The notes beneath the pieces were generated by a model. That model was not told the origin of the DNA, made no database searches, and was given only the letters and a program-made list of their open reading frames with translations. The translations under genes and the position numbers were made by a program. Shown here in pieces: positions 34,960 through 43,568 of a DNA stretch of 64,000 nucleotides. Every line of letters begins with the position of its first letter. Position 1 is the stretch's first letter. The DNA comes from Candidatus Accumulibacter similis (GTDB lineage: Bacteria; Pseudomonadota; Gammaproteobacteria; Burkholderiales; Rhodocyclaceae). The stretch covers positions 2,972,415 to 3,036,414 of the forward strand of contig CP054595.1 in the NCBI GenBank assembly GCA_013347225.1, in the 5' to 3' direction.

Positions 34960-35073
34960 GCCGGCGCTACTCCCCGTACGCCTGCGGCCGCAGCCCGCTG
35001 CAACGCAGCCGGGTGGGCACTGGTGCAAGCTTGTCGCTGCCGTTGGGCAGGAATTTCCAGGCAGACATTTGAT

Positions 35074-35943
35074 CTATCCCTGGTTGAGGACCGAGCCGAC
35101 GACCACCGTGCCGCCGTCCTGCAATGAACGGAGGAGTGCCTGCAGGCGCTGCGCCGAGCTGAGATGCTTGCGGGCAACGACGATCGCCCCGCGGGTCCGG
35201 CTGGCGATGGGCTGGTGATCAGCGCTCTTGGCGGCCGGTGGTGTGTCTACGATGACCACATCGTAACGCCCGCACAGGATGCCGATCAGCGCGCCGAACT
35301 GCGGTCGGCTCAACAGCTCCTGTGGATTGGGCGGCACGGCGCCGGCCGGCAGGACCGAAAGCTCGTTCAGGCGGGGGATGCGGCTGATGCACTCGGGCAG
35401 TTCGGCACGGCCGGCGAGTATGCTCGAGAGGCCGAGCTTGTCGGGAGTCCGGAACAGCCGGTGCTGGCAGGGACGGCGCAGATCGGCGTCGACCAGCAGC
35501 GTGCGCTGGCCGAGCTGGGAGAAGACCACCGCCAGGTTGGCGGCGACAAAGCTGCGGCCCTCGCCCGCGTCGGGACTGAGTACCGCCAACGCGCGGCCGC
35601 CGGCGTCGACGTCGAACCAGCGCAGCAGCAACTGGCTGCGCAGAATGCGCAGTTGCTCGACGACCGGACTGAACGGCTTGAAGGCCGCCACGACCTCCTT
35701 GCTGACGCTGTCGTCGTCCGGCATCAGGTAGGTGTAGTCATACTGGCGGGAAAGCACCTGCTGGATGTCGTCTTCGCCGAGCAGCCCGAGCTGCAGCGCC
35801 GCGTCACCGAAGCGGATGCCCTGTTCCTGCTGCAGGCGCACGATCCGCTCGGCCGCGTCGATCGTCAGCCGGCCACTGTCGATCAGGATGGCACCGATCG
35901 ACGGCCCGGCACCGGTGTGGAGTTTTTCGGTCATGGCGTTCAT
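35074..35943 (-). CDS. epsG: EpsG, chain-length tyrosine-kinase-like ATPase
   Basis: 289 aa. An N-terminal EpsG-specific extension (SIGAILIDSGRLTIDAAERI, YDYTYLMPDDDSV) precedes the BY-kinase fold with P-loop VLSPDAGEGRSFVAANLAVV, Walker A' TLLVDADLRRP and VVIVDTPPAAKSADHQ. In common tyrosine kinases the P-loop has a lysine (GEGKS); here it is GEGRS. There is no tyrosine-rich C-terminal tail. It partners the Wzz-like EpsF to control polymer length at the inner membrane. It lies 7 bases after epsF. Confidence 0.9.
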   Translation of the reverse strand: MNAMTEKLHTGAGPSIGAILIDSGRLTIDAAERIVRLQQEQGIRFGDAALQLGLLGEDDIQQVLSRQYDYTYLMPDDDSVSKEVVAAFKPFSPVVEQLRILRSQLLLRWFDVDAGGRALAVLSPDAGEGRSFVAANLAVVFSQLGQRTLLVDADLRRPCQHRLFRTPDKLGLSSILAGRAELPECISRIPRLNELSVLPAGAVPPNPQELLSRPQFGALIGILCGRYDVVIVDTPPAAKSADHQPIASRTRGAIVVARKHLSSAQRLQALLRSLQDGGTVVVGSVLNQG

Positions 35944-35949
35944 TGCGCA

Positions 35950-37380
35950 TCAAGCCTCGGAAACCTTCAGTTGCACACCCCGTCCGTTGCGCCGGGCCCG
36001 GAGACGACGCCAGAGACGCCACTTGTCGTCGGCCTGTGGCGTGGTCGCGGGGTCGAGTGTGGCGAGGACGGGAACGGACATCGCCAGCGCCAGATCAGCA
36101 GCCGAACGGATTCGCGGCTGCGCCAGCTCGATGCCCAGCGCCACCGCCACGGCCAGCACCAGGCCAGCGGCAAAGGCGACGAGCACGTTGAGGAAGACCT
36201 TCGGGCCGGACGGACTGAGTGGCTCGAAAGCCGGCGTCAAGACCGAGACGTTGGTCTGCAGCGACTGCGCTTCGAGCGTGCTCTGCGTCATCCGCTGGCC
36301 GATCGCGTCGAAACCGCGTTGCGCCGTCTCCACCTCGCGTGCCAGCACGCTGATCTCGTCGCGCTGTCTCTTCAGGTCGAGCACCTTCTTCCGCTGTGCC
36401 TCGATGGCCGCCTGGAGTTCGACCTCCTTGGCCTGGCTGACGCGGCCGGCGGTACCGATGGAGCTGGTGACCTTCACCGTCTCGCTCTTCAGCCGCGCCT
36501 TGAGTTCGTTGACCTCCGCCAGCGTGCGCTGGTACTGCGGATGGTTCTCGCCGAGGTTGCCCGAAAGCTCCTTGAGACGTGACTCGAGACGCGCGACATC
36601 GGCCTTGAGCTGGTTGATCAGCGGGTTGGTCATGACCTCCTGCAGCGTGTCCGAGCTGCCGAACTTCTGCTTGCTGGCGGAATCGGCCCCCTGCGACTCG
36701 GCCTGCGTGAGCTGTGACGAAAGCTCGTTGTACTTCTGCATTTCGTAGTCCAGCCGCTCATCGGTGGCGATGATGCCGCTTTCCTGCTGAAAATCGGACA
36801 GCGCCTTCTGCGCAGCCTCGAGACGCTCGCGTTGCGCCTTCACCTGGCTGTCGAACCAAGTTGCGTACTGCCTTGCCGGTTCGACACGCAGCTCGATCGT
36901 CGTGTCGATGTACGCCTGTGCGAAGGCATTGGCAACCGCCGCCGTGAAGGCCGGCTCCTGACCGGTGAAAGCGATGTTGATGACGTTGCTTTCGCGCGAC
37001 GGCTGGACGCTGAGCTTCTTCTGCAGCAGCTCCGCCAGCCAGTGGGTGATCTCCCCCCTGCCCTCCGTCGCCTGCAGCCACTGCTCCCGGATCAGCGGGC
37101 TCTCATCCATGCGTAGCAGCTTCACCACCCGCTGTGCAGTCCGGTCGCTGTTGACGATGTCGACCTGCGTCGCCATGTAGCCCGGCGCCATCATTCCCGG
37201 CAGCACCATGCCGGCGATCGGATCCGGCGACTTGACATCGACGACCACCGCCGTCGAGGCCTTGTATTGCTTCGGCAGCAACAGGCTGACGACCAGCGTC
37301 GCCAGGACCGTCAGACCCAGAATGGCCAGCGCCGGCTTGCGTCGCGCCCAGAGAATCAGGAGGAGTTGATGCAGCGTCAT
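35950..37380 (-). CDS. epsF: EpsF, polysaccharide chain-length determinant (Wzz family)
   Basis: 476 aa. Two membrane segments flank a long periplasmic coiled-coil domain: LAILGLTVLATLVVSLLLPK near the start and VFLNVLVAFAAGLVLAVAVA near residue 415. The second is preceded by the proline-rich PAFEPLSPSGPK typical of Wzz. The C-terminal cytoplasmic part (RSAADLALAMSVPVLATLDP) is followed by a basic tail that docks EpsG. Helical repeats (LESRLKELSGNLGENHPQYQ) are typical. The ATG at 37380 opens MTLHQLLLILWARRKPALAI. It sets chain length and couples polymerisation to export. Confidence 0.92.
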   Translation of the reverse strand: MTLHQLLLILWARRKPALAILGLTVLATLVVSLLLPKQYKASTAVVVDVKSPDPIAGMVLPGMMAPGYMATQVDIVNSDRTAQRVVKLLRMDESPLIREQWLQATEGRGEITHWLAELLQKKLSVQPSRESNVINIAFTGQEPAFTAAVANAFAQAYIDTTIELRVEPARQYATWFDSQVKAQRERLEAAQKALSDFQQESGIIATDERLDYEMQKYNELSSQLTQAESQGADSASKQKFGSSDTLQEVMTNPLINQLKADVARLESRLKELSGNLGENHPQYQRTLAEVNELKARLKSETVKVTSSIGTAGRVSQAKEVELQAAIEAQRKKVLDLKRQRDEISVLAREVETAQRGFDAIGQRMTQSTLEAQSLQTNVSVLTPAFEPLSPSGPKVFLNVLVAFAAGLVLAVAVALGIELAQPRIRSAADLALAMSVPVLATLDPATTPQADDKWRLWRRLRARRNGRGVQLKVSEA

Positions 37381-37405
37381 GGTAATCTTTCTGTCGCCGA
37401 TTTGA

Positions 37406-38218
37406 TCAGAAGAGGCTTTCCTGCACCTGGATGACGTCATCGGCGCGCACCAGGTCGGATTTCTCGGGAGTGATCTCGCTCACCCTGCCGTCCGCTCCGC
37501 GGCGATGGATGCGCATGCTGCGCTCGGTGCCGCGCACCGTCAGGCCACCGCCCTGGACCAGCGCCTGCAGCACCGTCATGTCGCGCTCGATGCGGTAGGG
37601 ACCGGGGCGCTGCACCTCGCCGTAGATGTAGAACACCGGTGCACGATGGACGTAGATGACGTCGCCACCGGCGACGAGGACATCCTCATTGCTCCGGTCG
37701 GGGCCGAACAGCGCGGGGACATCGATCTCGCGGCGAAACGGCCTGCCTTCGCGGATGCCCGACAGGATGACGACGTCGGAACCACCCGGCACCGCCCCGC
37801 CGGCGGTCGCCAGCATGTCGGACAGACGCGTGTTGCCGGTCTCGATCGGGTAGCGTCCGGGGCGGCTCACCAGTCCCAACACCGACACCTGGTTGCCACG
37901 GACCTGGATCAGCAGGATGTTGACTTGCGGCTTCTGGACGAAACCGCCTTCGCGCAGCTTGTCGGCGATCGCCTTCTCCGCTTCCGGAATGGTGTTGCCG
38001 CCGAGCTGGACAGCGCCGATCAGCGGATAGGTGATGATGCCGCTGTCGGCAACCCGTGTCTCGACGGTCAGGTCCGGGTTCTGGAAGACGCTGATCTTGA
38101 TCGCGTCGCCAGCGCCCAGGCGATAATCGGCCCCTCTGTCCTGCGCCTGTGCCTGGACCGCGATGATCAGGTTCAGCGTGAAGAGAATTCCCAGCAGCAG
38201 TTTCTTGCAATGGTTCAT
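37406..38218 (-). CDS. epsE: EpsE, polysaccharide export protein (Wza-like)
   Basis: 270 aa. The signal peptide NHCKKLLLGILFTLNLIIAV has no lipobox cysteine. The polysaccharide export domain follows: YRLGAGDAIKISVFQNPDLT, ADSGIITYPLIGAVQLGGNT, NILLIQVRGNQVSVLGLVSR and PGRYPIETGNTRLSDML, with SLBB-like repeats and the closing DVIQVQESLF. It forms the outer-membrane or periplasmic channel for the polymer. A GTG start at 38236 overlaps the epsD stop as GTGA and adds six residues; the ATG at 38218 gives the clean signal peptide. Confidence 0.92.
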   Translation of the reverse strand: MNHCKKLLLGILFTLNLIIAVQAQAQDRGADYRLGAGDAIKISVFQNPDLTVETRVADSGIITYPLIGAVQLGGNTIPEAEKAIADKLREGGFVQKPQVNILLIQVRGNQVSVLGLVSRPGRYPIETGNTRLSDMLATAGGAVPGGSDVVILSGIREGRPFRREIDVPALFGPDRSNEDVLVAGGDVIYVHRAPVFYIYGEVQRPGPYRIERDMTVLQALVQGGGLTVRGTERSMRIHRRGADGRVSEITPEKSDLVRADDVIQVQESLF

Positions 38219-38232
38219 GGTCGTCTCACTTC

Positions 38233-39150
38233 TCACTTGAGGCCGGCAACGCCCTTGTTGATGACCGCTTCGCTGGCGGTCGGCGCGGCTTTCTCGGCAA
38301 CCGGCGCCGCCGGCTTGCTGCCGGCGAAGTCACCGGCGTACTCGATCTTCGCCTTGGCGCGCAACTGCTTCATGGCCTCGGTTGCACGTTCGGACTTCTG
38401 CTTGTTGATGAGGTAGCTTTCGATGTAGGACGATGCCTTCGTTTCGTCCATCGGCTCCGGTTTCGTCGCCAGCACCGTGACGATCGCCGCCTTGCCAGCG
38501 TCCTCGAAGAGCTGCGGCTGCCCCTCCTTCGCCGTTGCCAGCCGTGGCAGCGCGTCCAGGGATATCTGCTCGGCCGCCTTGACCGCGACGCCGCCGCTGA
38601 CGACGACGTTGTCGGCCCGCAGAGCGGCGAGCACCTCGGCCGAGGTCTTGCCCCTGGCCAGCTGTTCCTTCACCCTGCCGACGAGTTCCGGCGTGCCGGC
38701 GAAGTTGATCTCCTCCAGGCGATAGACCTTGCGCTTGGCGAAGAGATCGGGATGGTCGTTGTAGTAGGCCCGGATTTCCGCTGCCGCAGGCTTGACCCCA
38801 CCCCCGCCAGCCTGCTCGAGATAGGCGCGCGCCAAGACCTCGCGCCGCGATGCCTCGAGCATCTGCATGACGTTCGGCGTGCGATCGAGCTTCGCCTCGA
38901 CCGCCTGCTGCACCGCCAGTTCCTGGTCGATCAGCCCTTCCAGAACCTGTCGTCTGGCGCTGTCAACCTGGTCCGCCGGAATCGACGGCGTGTGCTGCAG
39001 GACGAAGTTGATCTGGTGCACGGAAACCTCGCCGCCATTGACCTTGGCCGCGACCTGGGTGGCGGCTTTCTTTTCCGATGAACCGTCGCCGCAGGCAGTG
39101 ATGGCGAGCGCCGAGACAAGCAGGGTGAGGATCGTTTTCGGGGCGTTCAC
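38233..39150 (-). CDS. epsD: EpsD, peptidyl-prolyl cis-trans isomerase lipoprotein
   Basis: 305 aa. The lipoprotein signal is LVSALAITACGDGSS (lipobox ITAC). The domain that follows (VSVHQINFVLQHTPSIPADQ, LEGLIDQELAVQQAVEAKLD, AAAEIRAYYNDHPDLFAKRK) is SurA-like/parvulin and specific to eps loci. It likely assists folding or insertion of the export barrel. The ribosome site AGAAAGGA touches an ATG at 39156 but is ideally spaced from the GTG at 39150, which I take as the start. It is separated by 42 bp from epsL and overlaps epsE. Confidence 0.9.
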   Translation of the reverse strand: MNAPKTILTLLVSALAITACGDGSSEKKAATQVAAKVNGGEVSVHQINFVLQHTPSIPADQVDSARRQVLEGLIDQELAVQQAVEAKLDRTPNVMQMLEASRREVLARAYLEQAGGGGVKPAAAEIRAYYNDHPDLFAKRKVYRLEEINFAGTPELVGRVKEQLARGKTSAEVLAALRADNVVVSGGVAVKAAEQISLDALPRLATAKEGQPQLFEDAGKAAIVTVLATKPEPMDETKASSYIESYLINKQKSERATEAMKQLRAKAKIEYAGDFAGSKPAAPVAEKAAPTASEAVINKGVAGLK

Positions 39151-39192
39151 GTGCATCCTTTCTGAACTGATGATGGAAGGTGTCGACTGGCT

Positions 39193-40386
39193 TCAATACT
39201 GCAGCGTGGCGGACACGAAAGCGGTGCGGTCCCTGTACTCATAGATGTCGTAATTCGAGTCGCGCTTCTGCAGGGTCACACCGGCCTTGAACTGGAGCCA
39301 GCGCGCTGCCTGGTACGCGACATCGACAGCGAGTCGTGCGGTGTTGTCTTCGCGCTGCGGGACACCGGCCGGCAGCGGGATGATCGCACCACGATAATCC
39401 TGGCGCCCATAACCGAGCAGACCATTGACGGTGATCTTGTTCGTCGCCAGCCACTGCGCCGACAACGCCACATCGTCAAGGACGTAATAGCTGGTGGTGA
39501 GCTGCTGATAAGCCTCGAGAGCCCGGATATAGGCCAGCGTCAGGGTGGTCTTGCCACTGATCGCATAGGCGTACTGCAGGTTGGCCGCCACTCCTGAGTA
39601 ATCGCGTTGCGAAAAATGCTGATACTCACGGTCGAGATACTCGATGCGCCCGCGAATCTGGCTGAGGCCGCTGACACGCCACGAAAGATCGAGCTGGTAA
39701 TTGTCCTGTGTGAAACCGTTGTCGAACTGGAAGAAACTGTCGAAAGGCCGCTTCAAGTAATTGCCCTCGAGATGGATGGCACGCGCGGTCAGCGAGTTGC
39801 CGGAGGCGCCCAGATAGCGCAGGCCGAAATTGTAGCCATCCGCCTCGTAGTCCCCGTCGACGCCCGTGGGGACCTGATTGTCGAGGCTGGTCCGCAAGAC
39901 GCCGGCGAGAGCCGCCCAGCTCGAATGGAACCAGTAATTGGCCTCGAAGCGGTTGAGCTGGTAGGTCTGCACGTTTCTCCGGCCCAGCGTGCGGTCGTTG
40001 GCGTAATCGTTCGGCAACTGGCTGCGCTGGAATGCGAACTCGCCCGTCCACCGGGTGCCCGCGGCCCACAGCCATTTGGCGTCGTAGTTGAAGGCGAGAA
40101 AGTCGAGGTAATCGTTGCGGCTGTAGCGATAATCGATCATCTTGACGTTGGCAAGCACGCGCTGCAGACCGATCGACTTGTCTAGGTTGAGGCCAACGGT
40201 CGTCGTCGTGATCGTCTCCGACTTCGGGTCGGCCGACGATGGCACGCGGAAGAGGTTGTCATCCGACAACACGGAGACACCCGCACTCAGATTGAACACA
40301 TCGCCCGCATCCGCCCACGACAGTGACGGCTGGATCAGGGCGCAGCAGGAAACCATGGTCAGAAGCTTTCCACAAGAAATCATCAT
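39193..40386 (-). CDS. epsL: EpsL, exopolysaccharide outer-membrane beta-barrel
   Basis: 397 aa. The signal peptide (SCGKLLTMVSCCALIQPSLS then WADA) is followed by a large beta-barrel of alternating hydrophobic strands: NLSAGVSVLSDDNLFRVPSS, GYNFGLRYLGASGNSLTARA, ANLQYAYAISGKTTLTLAYI and the C-terminal VSATLQY ending in an aromatic residue, as in outer-membrane proteins. The family is the exosortase-B-associated EpsL barrel, probably the outer-membrane part of export. The ATG at 40386 is the first of two; the longer frame to 40569 is not supported. It is the first gene of the main eps operon. Confidence 0.88.
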   Translation of the reverse strand: MMISCGKLLTMVSCCALIQPSLSWADAGDVFNLSAGVSVLSDDNLFRVPSSADPKSETITTTTVGLNLDKSIGLQRVLANVKMIDYRYSRNDYLDFLAFNYDAKWLWAAGTRWTGEFAFQRSQLPNDYANDRTLGRRNVQTYQLNRFEANYWFHSSWAALAGVLRTSLDNQVPTGVDGDYEADGYNFGLRYLGASGNSLTARAIHLEGNYLKRPFDSFFQFDNGFTQDNYQLDLSWRVSGLSQIRGRIEYLDREYQHFSQRDYSGVAANLQYAYAISGKTTLTLAYIRALEAYQQLTTSYYVLDDVALSAQWLATNKITVNGLLGYGRQDYRGAIIPLPAGVPQREDNTARLAVDVAYQAARWLQFKAGVTLQKRDSNYDIYEYRDRTAFVSATLQY

Positions 40387-40966
40387 CAATGCATGCCACC
40401 TGTTCCGCGAGAGGCTCTCGAGATTGCGGCCGGGCTCACGTTCCCCGGACCGGTACCGATTGCTCGCCACCCTGTCCACGCTGCCGGGAATCAGGCCTTG
40501 GCAAGCCCTCGCAAAAAGGTGCTGCCTGTAGATCCAATGCCGCATATCTTCCATGGTTCCCCTTTGCAAGGCCGTGCGCTAAGTCACAGCCCGATATCGA
40601 TTCATCGATCGTTGTGTCGCGGCGGACGGCCGCAGCCGCCCCCTGGTATCGGCGCCGGACACCCCATCCCGCGCACAGTCTACAATGCGCGGCCTGATTC
40701 ATTGCGGAAAGGGTCGGCCCGACCGGCTTCCGGATCGTACCGGATGCTGCGCGCGCAGCGGCTGATCGCCAGACTCGACGTTGCCGGGGCGGGTCGCGGA
40801 TCGGCCGCGAAAGACGGAACCTTGCTTCACGGAGGCCGTCAGTGTGCGTACCATCCGCTCGTCGGCGAGCAGCCTCGCGGCGTCACCTGGGCGGCAGACG
40901 CGAGCGCCACCGAAGCCCGCGGCCATGTGGCCGACGACAGACCCGCAACAATATGGAAATCCGCAC
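40387..40966. other. Divergent intergenic region epsL / Na-Ca exchanger
   Basis: Holds the 17-bp eps element (40573-40589) and must carry both divergent promoters. No gene is seen; the long upstream frame of the exchanger has no homology. Confidence 0.5.
40573..40589 (-). promoter_or_regulatory. 17-bp eps element, copy 2
   Basis: The minus strand reads CTGTGACTTAGCGCACG, 187 bp upstream of epsL. It differs by one base from 24850-24866. A sigma-54 site (AGCGCACGGCCTTGCA) overlapping its end was considered, but its -24 box lacks the GG. Confidence 0.6.
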
Positions 40967-42052
40967 ATGATGCTTCTGTTCTTCGTCCTCGGCCTTGCGG
41001 CGCTGATCGCCGGCGCCCAGTTCCTGGTCCGTGGCGCCTCGAAGCTGGCGCTGTCGTTCGGTATCTCGCCGCTCGTCGTCGGCCTCACGGTCGTCGCCTT
41101 CGGTACCAGTGCCCCGGAGCTGGCCGTATCGCTGCGCTCGTCCTTGGCCGGCCAGGTGGACATCGCGCTCGGCAACGTCGTCGGCAGCAACATCTTCAAT
41201 GTCCTCTTCATCCTCGGCGTGTCGGCGCTGATGACGCCGCTGGTGGTTGCGCCGCAACTGATCCGGCAGGAAGTGCCGATCATGATCGGCGCCTCGCTGC
41301 TGGTCCTGGCGCTGGCGCTCGACGGCCAGGTCGGGCGCCTCGATGGCGGGTTGCTCTTCGGCCTGCTGCTGGGGTACACGGTGTTCCTGGTGCGGCAGAG
41401 TCGCCGCGAGAGTCGCGAGACGCAGGCGGGCTACGGCGAGCAGACGGTTGCCGGCGACGCGTCCGACTGGGACCGGCACTGGAGCGTGCAACTGCTGCTG
41501 ATCGCCGGCGGGCTGGCGCTGCTGGTCGTGGGTGCCGGCTGGCTCGTCGATGCCGCGGTGAGCTTTGCCCGCATCCTCGGTCTGAGCGAAATGGTCATCG
41601 GCCTGACCATCGTCGCCGCCGGCACGTCGTTGCCCGAAGTCGCGACGTCGCTCGTCGCCACCCTGCGCGGCGAGCGGGACATCGCGGTCGGCAACGTCAT
41701 CGGCAGCAACACCTTCAACCTCCTCGGCGTCCTCGGACTTTCGGGCCTGCTGGCGCCGGCGGGGCTGCCGGTGGGTCCGGCAATGATTGCCTTCGACCTG
41801 CCGGTGATGATCGCCGTCGCCCTCGCCTGCCTGCCGATCTTCTTCAGCGGCCACCTGATCGCCCGCTGGGAAGGCGCGCTCTTCCTCGCCTATTACGTCG
41901 CCTACACCACCTGGCTGTTGCTCGCGGCGCAGCAGCACGCGGCAACCGCCACCTACGGCAGCGTCATGCTTGGCTTCGCCCTGCCGCTGACGGCGGTGAC
42001 GCTGGGCATCGTCGCCTGGCGCGAATGGCGCACGCGCCGCGGCGGGCCATGA
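40967..42052 (+). CDS. Calcium/sodium antiporter (CaCA family, YrbG-like)
   Basis: 361 aa with ten membrane segments in two inverted halves. Both halves carry the alpha-repeat: VVAFGTSAPELAVSLRSSL with IALGNVVGSNIFNVLF, and IVAAGTSLPEVATSLVATL with IAVGNVIGSNTFNLLG. The acidic residues (E in APEL and LPEV) are those that bind cations. It exchanges Na+ (or H+) for Ca2+ across the inner membrane. The start at 40967 is the first of two ATGs (MMLLFF); the longer frame upstream has no homology. Confidence 0.92.
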   Translation: MMLLFFVLGLAALIAGAQFLVRGASKLALSFGISPLVVGLTVVAFGTSAPELAVSLRSSLAGQVDIALGNVVGSNIFNVLFILGVSALMTPLVVAPQLIRQEVPIMIGASLLVLALALDGQVGRLDGGLLFGLLLGYTVFLVRQSRRESRETQAGYGEQTVAGDASDWDRHWSVQLLLIAGGLALLVVGAGWLVDAAVSFARILGLSEMVIGLTIVAAGTSLPEVATSLVATLRGERDIAVGNVIGSNTFNLLGVLGLSGLLAPAGLPVGPAMIAFDLPVMIAVALACLPIFFSGHLIARWEGALFLAYYVAYTTWLLLAAQQHAATATYGSVMLGFALPLTAVTLGIVAWREWRTRRGGP

Positions 42053-42152
42053 AGACAGGAGAGGTGCCGCCACTGGTGCCGGTGGCCCTCGCCGTGCCCT
42101 GCGGACTGCCACCAACGCTGCAGCTGCCGGCGCTCCGGGTCCTGCTGCGCAG

Positions 42153-43187
42153 TCACAACGCCGCCGCCGTCGGCAGGCGGCGATAACCCGCAGCGGTGCC
42201 GCTGATCTCCCGCCAGAGTTCGCCGACCGGCACACGATTGCGCACCGTCTGGTCGACCCACTCGGTCGGTGCCGCCGTGCCTGGGTGGAAACGGATTCCC
42301 CAGATCGGCTCGAAGGAATCGCGCGAGAGCGAGTAGCGAGCGTCACCGATCACGCTCGCATCGCTGTCGGAAGGTGCGGTCCAGCCGTCGGAAAAATGGC
42401 TGAAGCGGGCGAAGTCACGCCGCACGCGCGCATCGGCCGCTGCCGCCGCTGGCAGGTCGGCGGCGAGCAGCAGTTGCAGCTTGCCGCCGGGTTTCCACAG
42501 GCTGCCCGCGCTGCCGAGAACGCGCAGCCGGTCGCTGTGCAGGGTCGTCCCCGACTGATAGACAGACCGCCAGACAAACGGATTGCCGACAGTGGGAAAC
42601 ATCTCGGCGCGCGTCACCGGGTGGCCGCGCGCGGCAGCGATCAGCGCCTGCAGATCGAACGCACGCTCGCGCTGCCAGGCCGCGACGCCGACATAGGCGA
42701 GAGCGAACAGCAACGACAGTACCGCCGGCAGGCGCGATTGCCGACGCACGGCGACGAACAGCCCGGCGAGCAGCGCCAGCGTCAGCAAGGGCCCGATCGT
42801 CGTCAGCCAGTGCCAGGCGACGCGCAGCGGCGAGAATGGCCAGAGCAGGTGCGTCCCGTAGTTCGTGCAGGCGTCGAGCAGCCCGTGCGTCGCGCAACCG
42901 ATGGTCGCTGCGGCCAGCAGCGGTCGCCAGTCGGAACGATGGCGCCGCTGCACGAGCCAGGGTGACGCGGCGACGACGCCGCCGACGGGGATGAAGGCGA
43001 AGGCGTGCGTGAAATGGCGGTGATACTCGATCGCCAGCAGCGGATCGGCGGTGCTGCGGATGAGGATGTCGGCGTCGGGCAGGAGGCCTCCGACGGCGCC
43101 GGGCAGCCACGCCTGGCGACCGAGGCGGCGGCCGAGTATCGCCTGCGCGGCCGTCGCGCCGAGCAGGGCGTGCGTCAATGGGTCCAT
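42153..43187 (-). CDS. YdjM-like membrane metal-dependent hydrolase
   Basis: 344 aa. The N-terminal 160 residues are the YdjM/DUF457 domain: MDPLTHALLGATAAQAILGR, VGGLLPDADIL, AIEYHRHFTHAFAFIPVGG, GCATHGLLDACTNYGTHLLW. Histidines and aspartates are arranged as in phospholipase-C-type zinc enzymes, with membrane segments between. The C-terminal 180 residues form a periplasmic extension. Function in bacteria is not established; E. coli YdjM is LexA-regulated. It converges with the exchanger gene. Confidence 0.88.
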   Translation of the reverse strand: MDPLTHALLGATAAQAILGRRLGRQAWLPGAVGGLLPDADILIRSTADPLLAIEYHRHFTHAFAFIPVGGVVAASPWLVQRRHRSDWRPLLAAATIGCATHGLLDACTNYGTHLLWPFSPLRVAWHWLTTIGPLLTLALLAGLFVAVRRQSRLPAVLSLLFALAYVGVAAWQRERAFDLQALIAAARGHPVTRAEMFPTVGNPFVWRSVYQSGTTLHSDRLRVLGSAGSLWKPGGKLQLLLAADLPAAAAADARVRRDFARFSHFSDGWTAPSDSDASVIGDARYSLSRDSFEPIWGIRFHPGTAAPTEWVDQTVRNRVPVGELWREISGTAAGYRRLPTAAAL

Positions 43188-43486
43188 AGCAGCTCCAGTG
43201 GCGGAGGAATCGGCTGCCGCCCGTGCCCGGTCACGACGTGCCGCCGACGCCCGGCGGTTGCGGCCTTGCCCGCGAAGCCGGCGGCGCGCGCATTATCGCC
43301 GAAGGCGACGGAAACTCGGCGGGATTTCGCGCCGGGCCGTTCGATGATGGCAACGGCCGCATCGGGCGTGCTGTCGGCGATCTCTTCCTGGTCCGTGCGG
43401 AGGGCAACCCGCAGCGCTTCCACAGTCTGTCGGAGCAGATCCAGGGCGACGCGAATGCTGGCCGGCGACGGCATTGGTGCTAGCAT
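43175..43486 (-). CDS. Possible small hypothetical protein
   Basis: A 103-aa open frame. The N-terminal half is a plausible amphipathic helix (SPASIRVALDLLRQTVEALR then VALRTDQEEIADSTPDAAVA) and the rest is basic and low in complexity. It overlaps the start of the YdjM-like gene by 13 bp, so it could be the first gene of that unit and lies divergent from the amidase. There is no strong ribosome site and no recognised family. It may be spurious. Confidence 0.35.
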   Translation of the reverse strand: MLAPMPSPASIRVALDLLRQTVEALRVALRTDQEEIADSTPDAAVAIIERPGAKSRRVSVAFGDNARAAGFAGKAATAGRRRHVVTGHGRQPIPPPLELLWTH

Positions 43487-43568
43487 TGGCCGCTGCCCGC
43501 CTGGCGTCCCGCGGGCGTCCCCGCGATGCCCGGCATCGCGGCCCATCGAAACCGCCGAGGAGACACCC

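Noticed and set aside
40560-40580. Sigma-54-like AGCGCACGGCCTTGCA before epsL
   Set aside because: The -12 TTGCA is good, but the -24 box has GC rather than GG and no UAS is nearby, so it falls below the standard of the three accepted sites.
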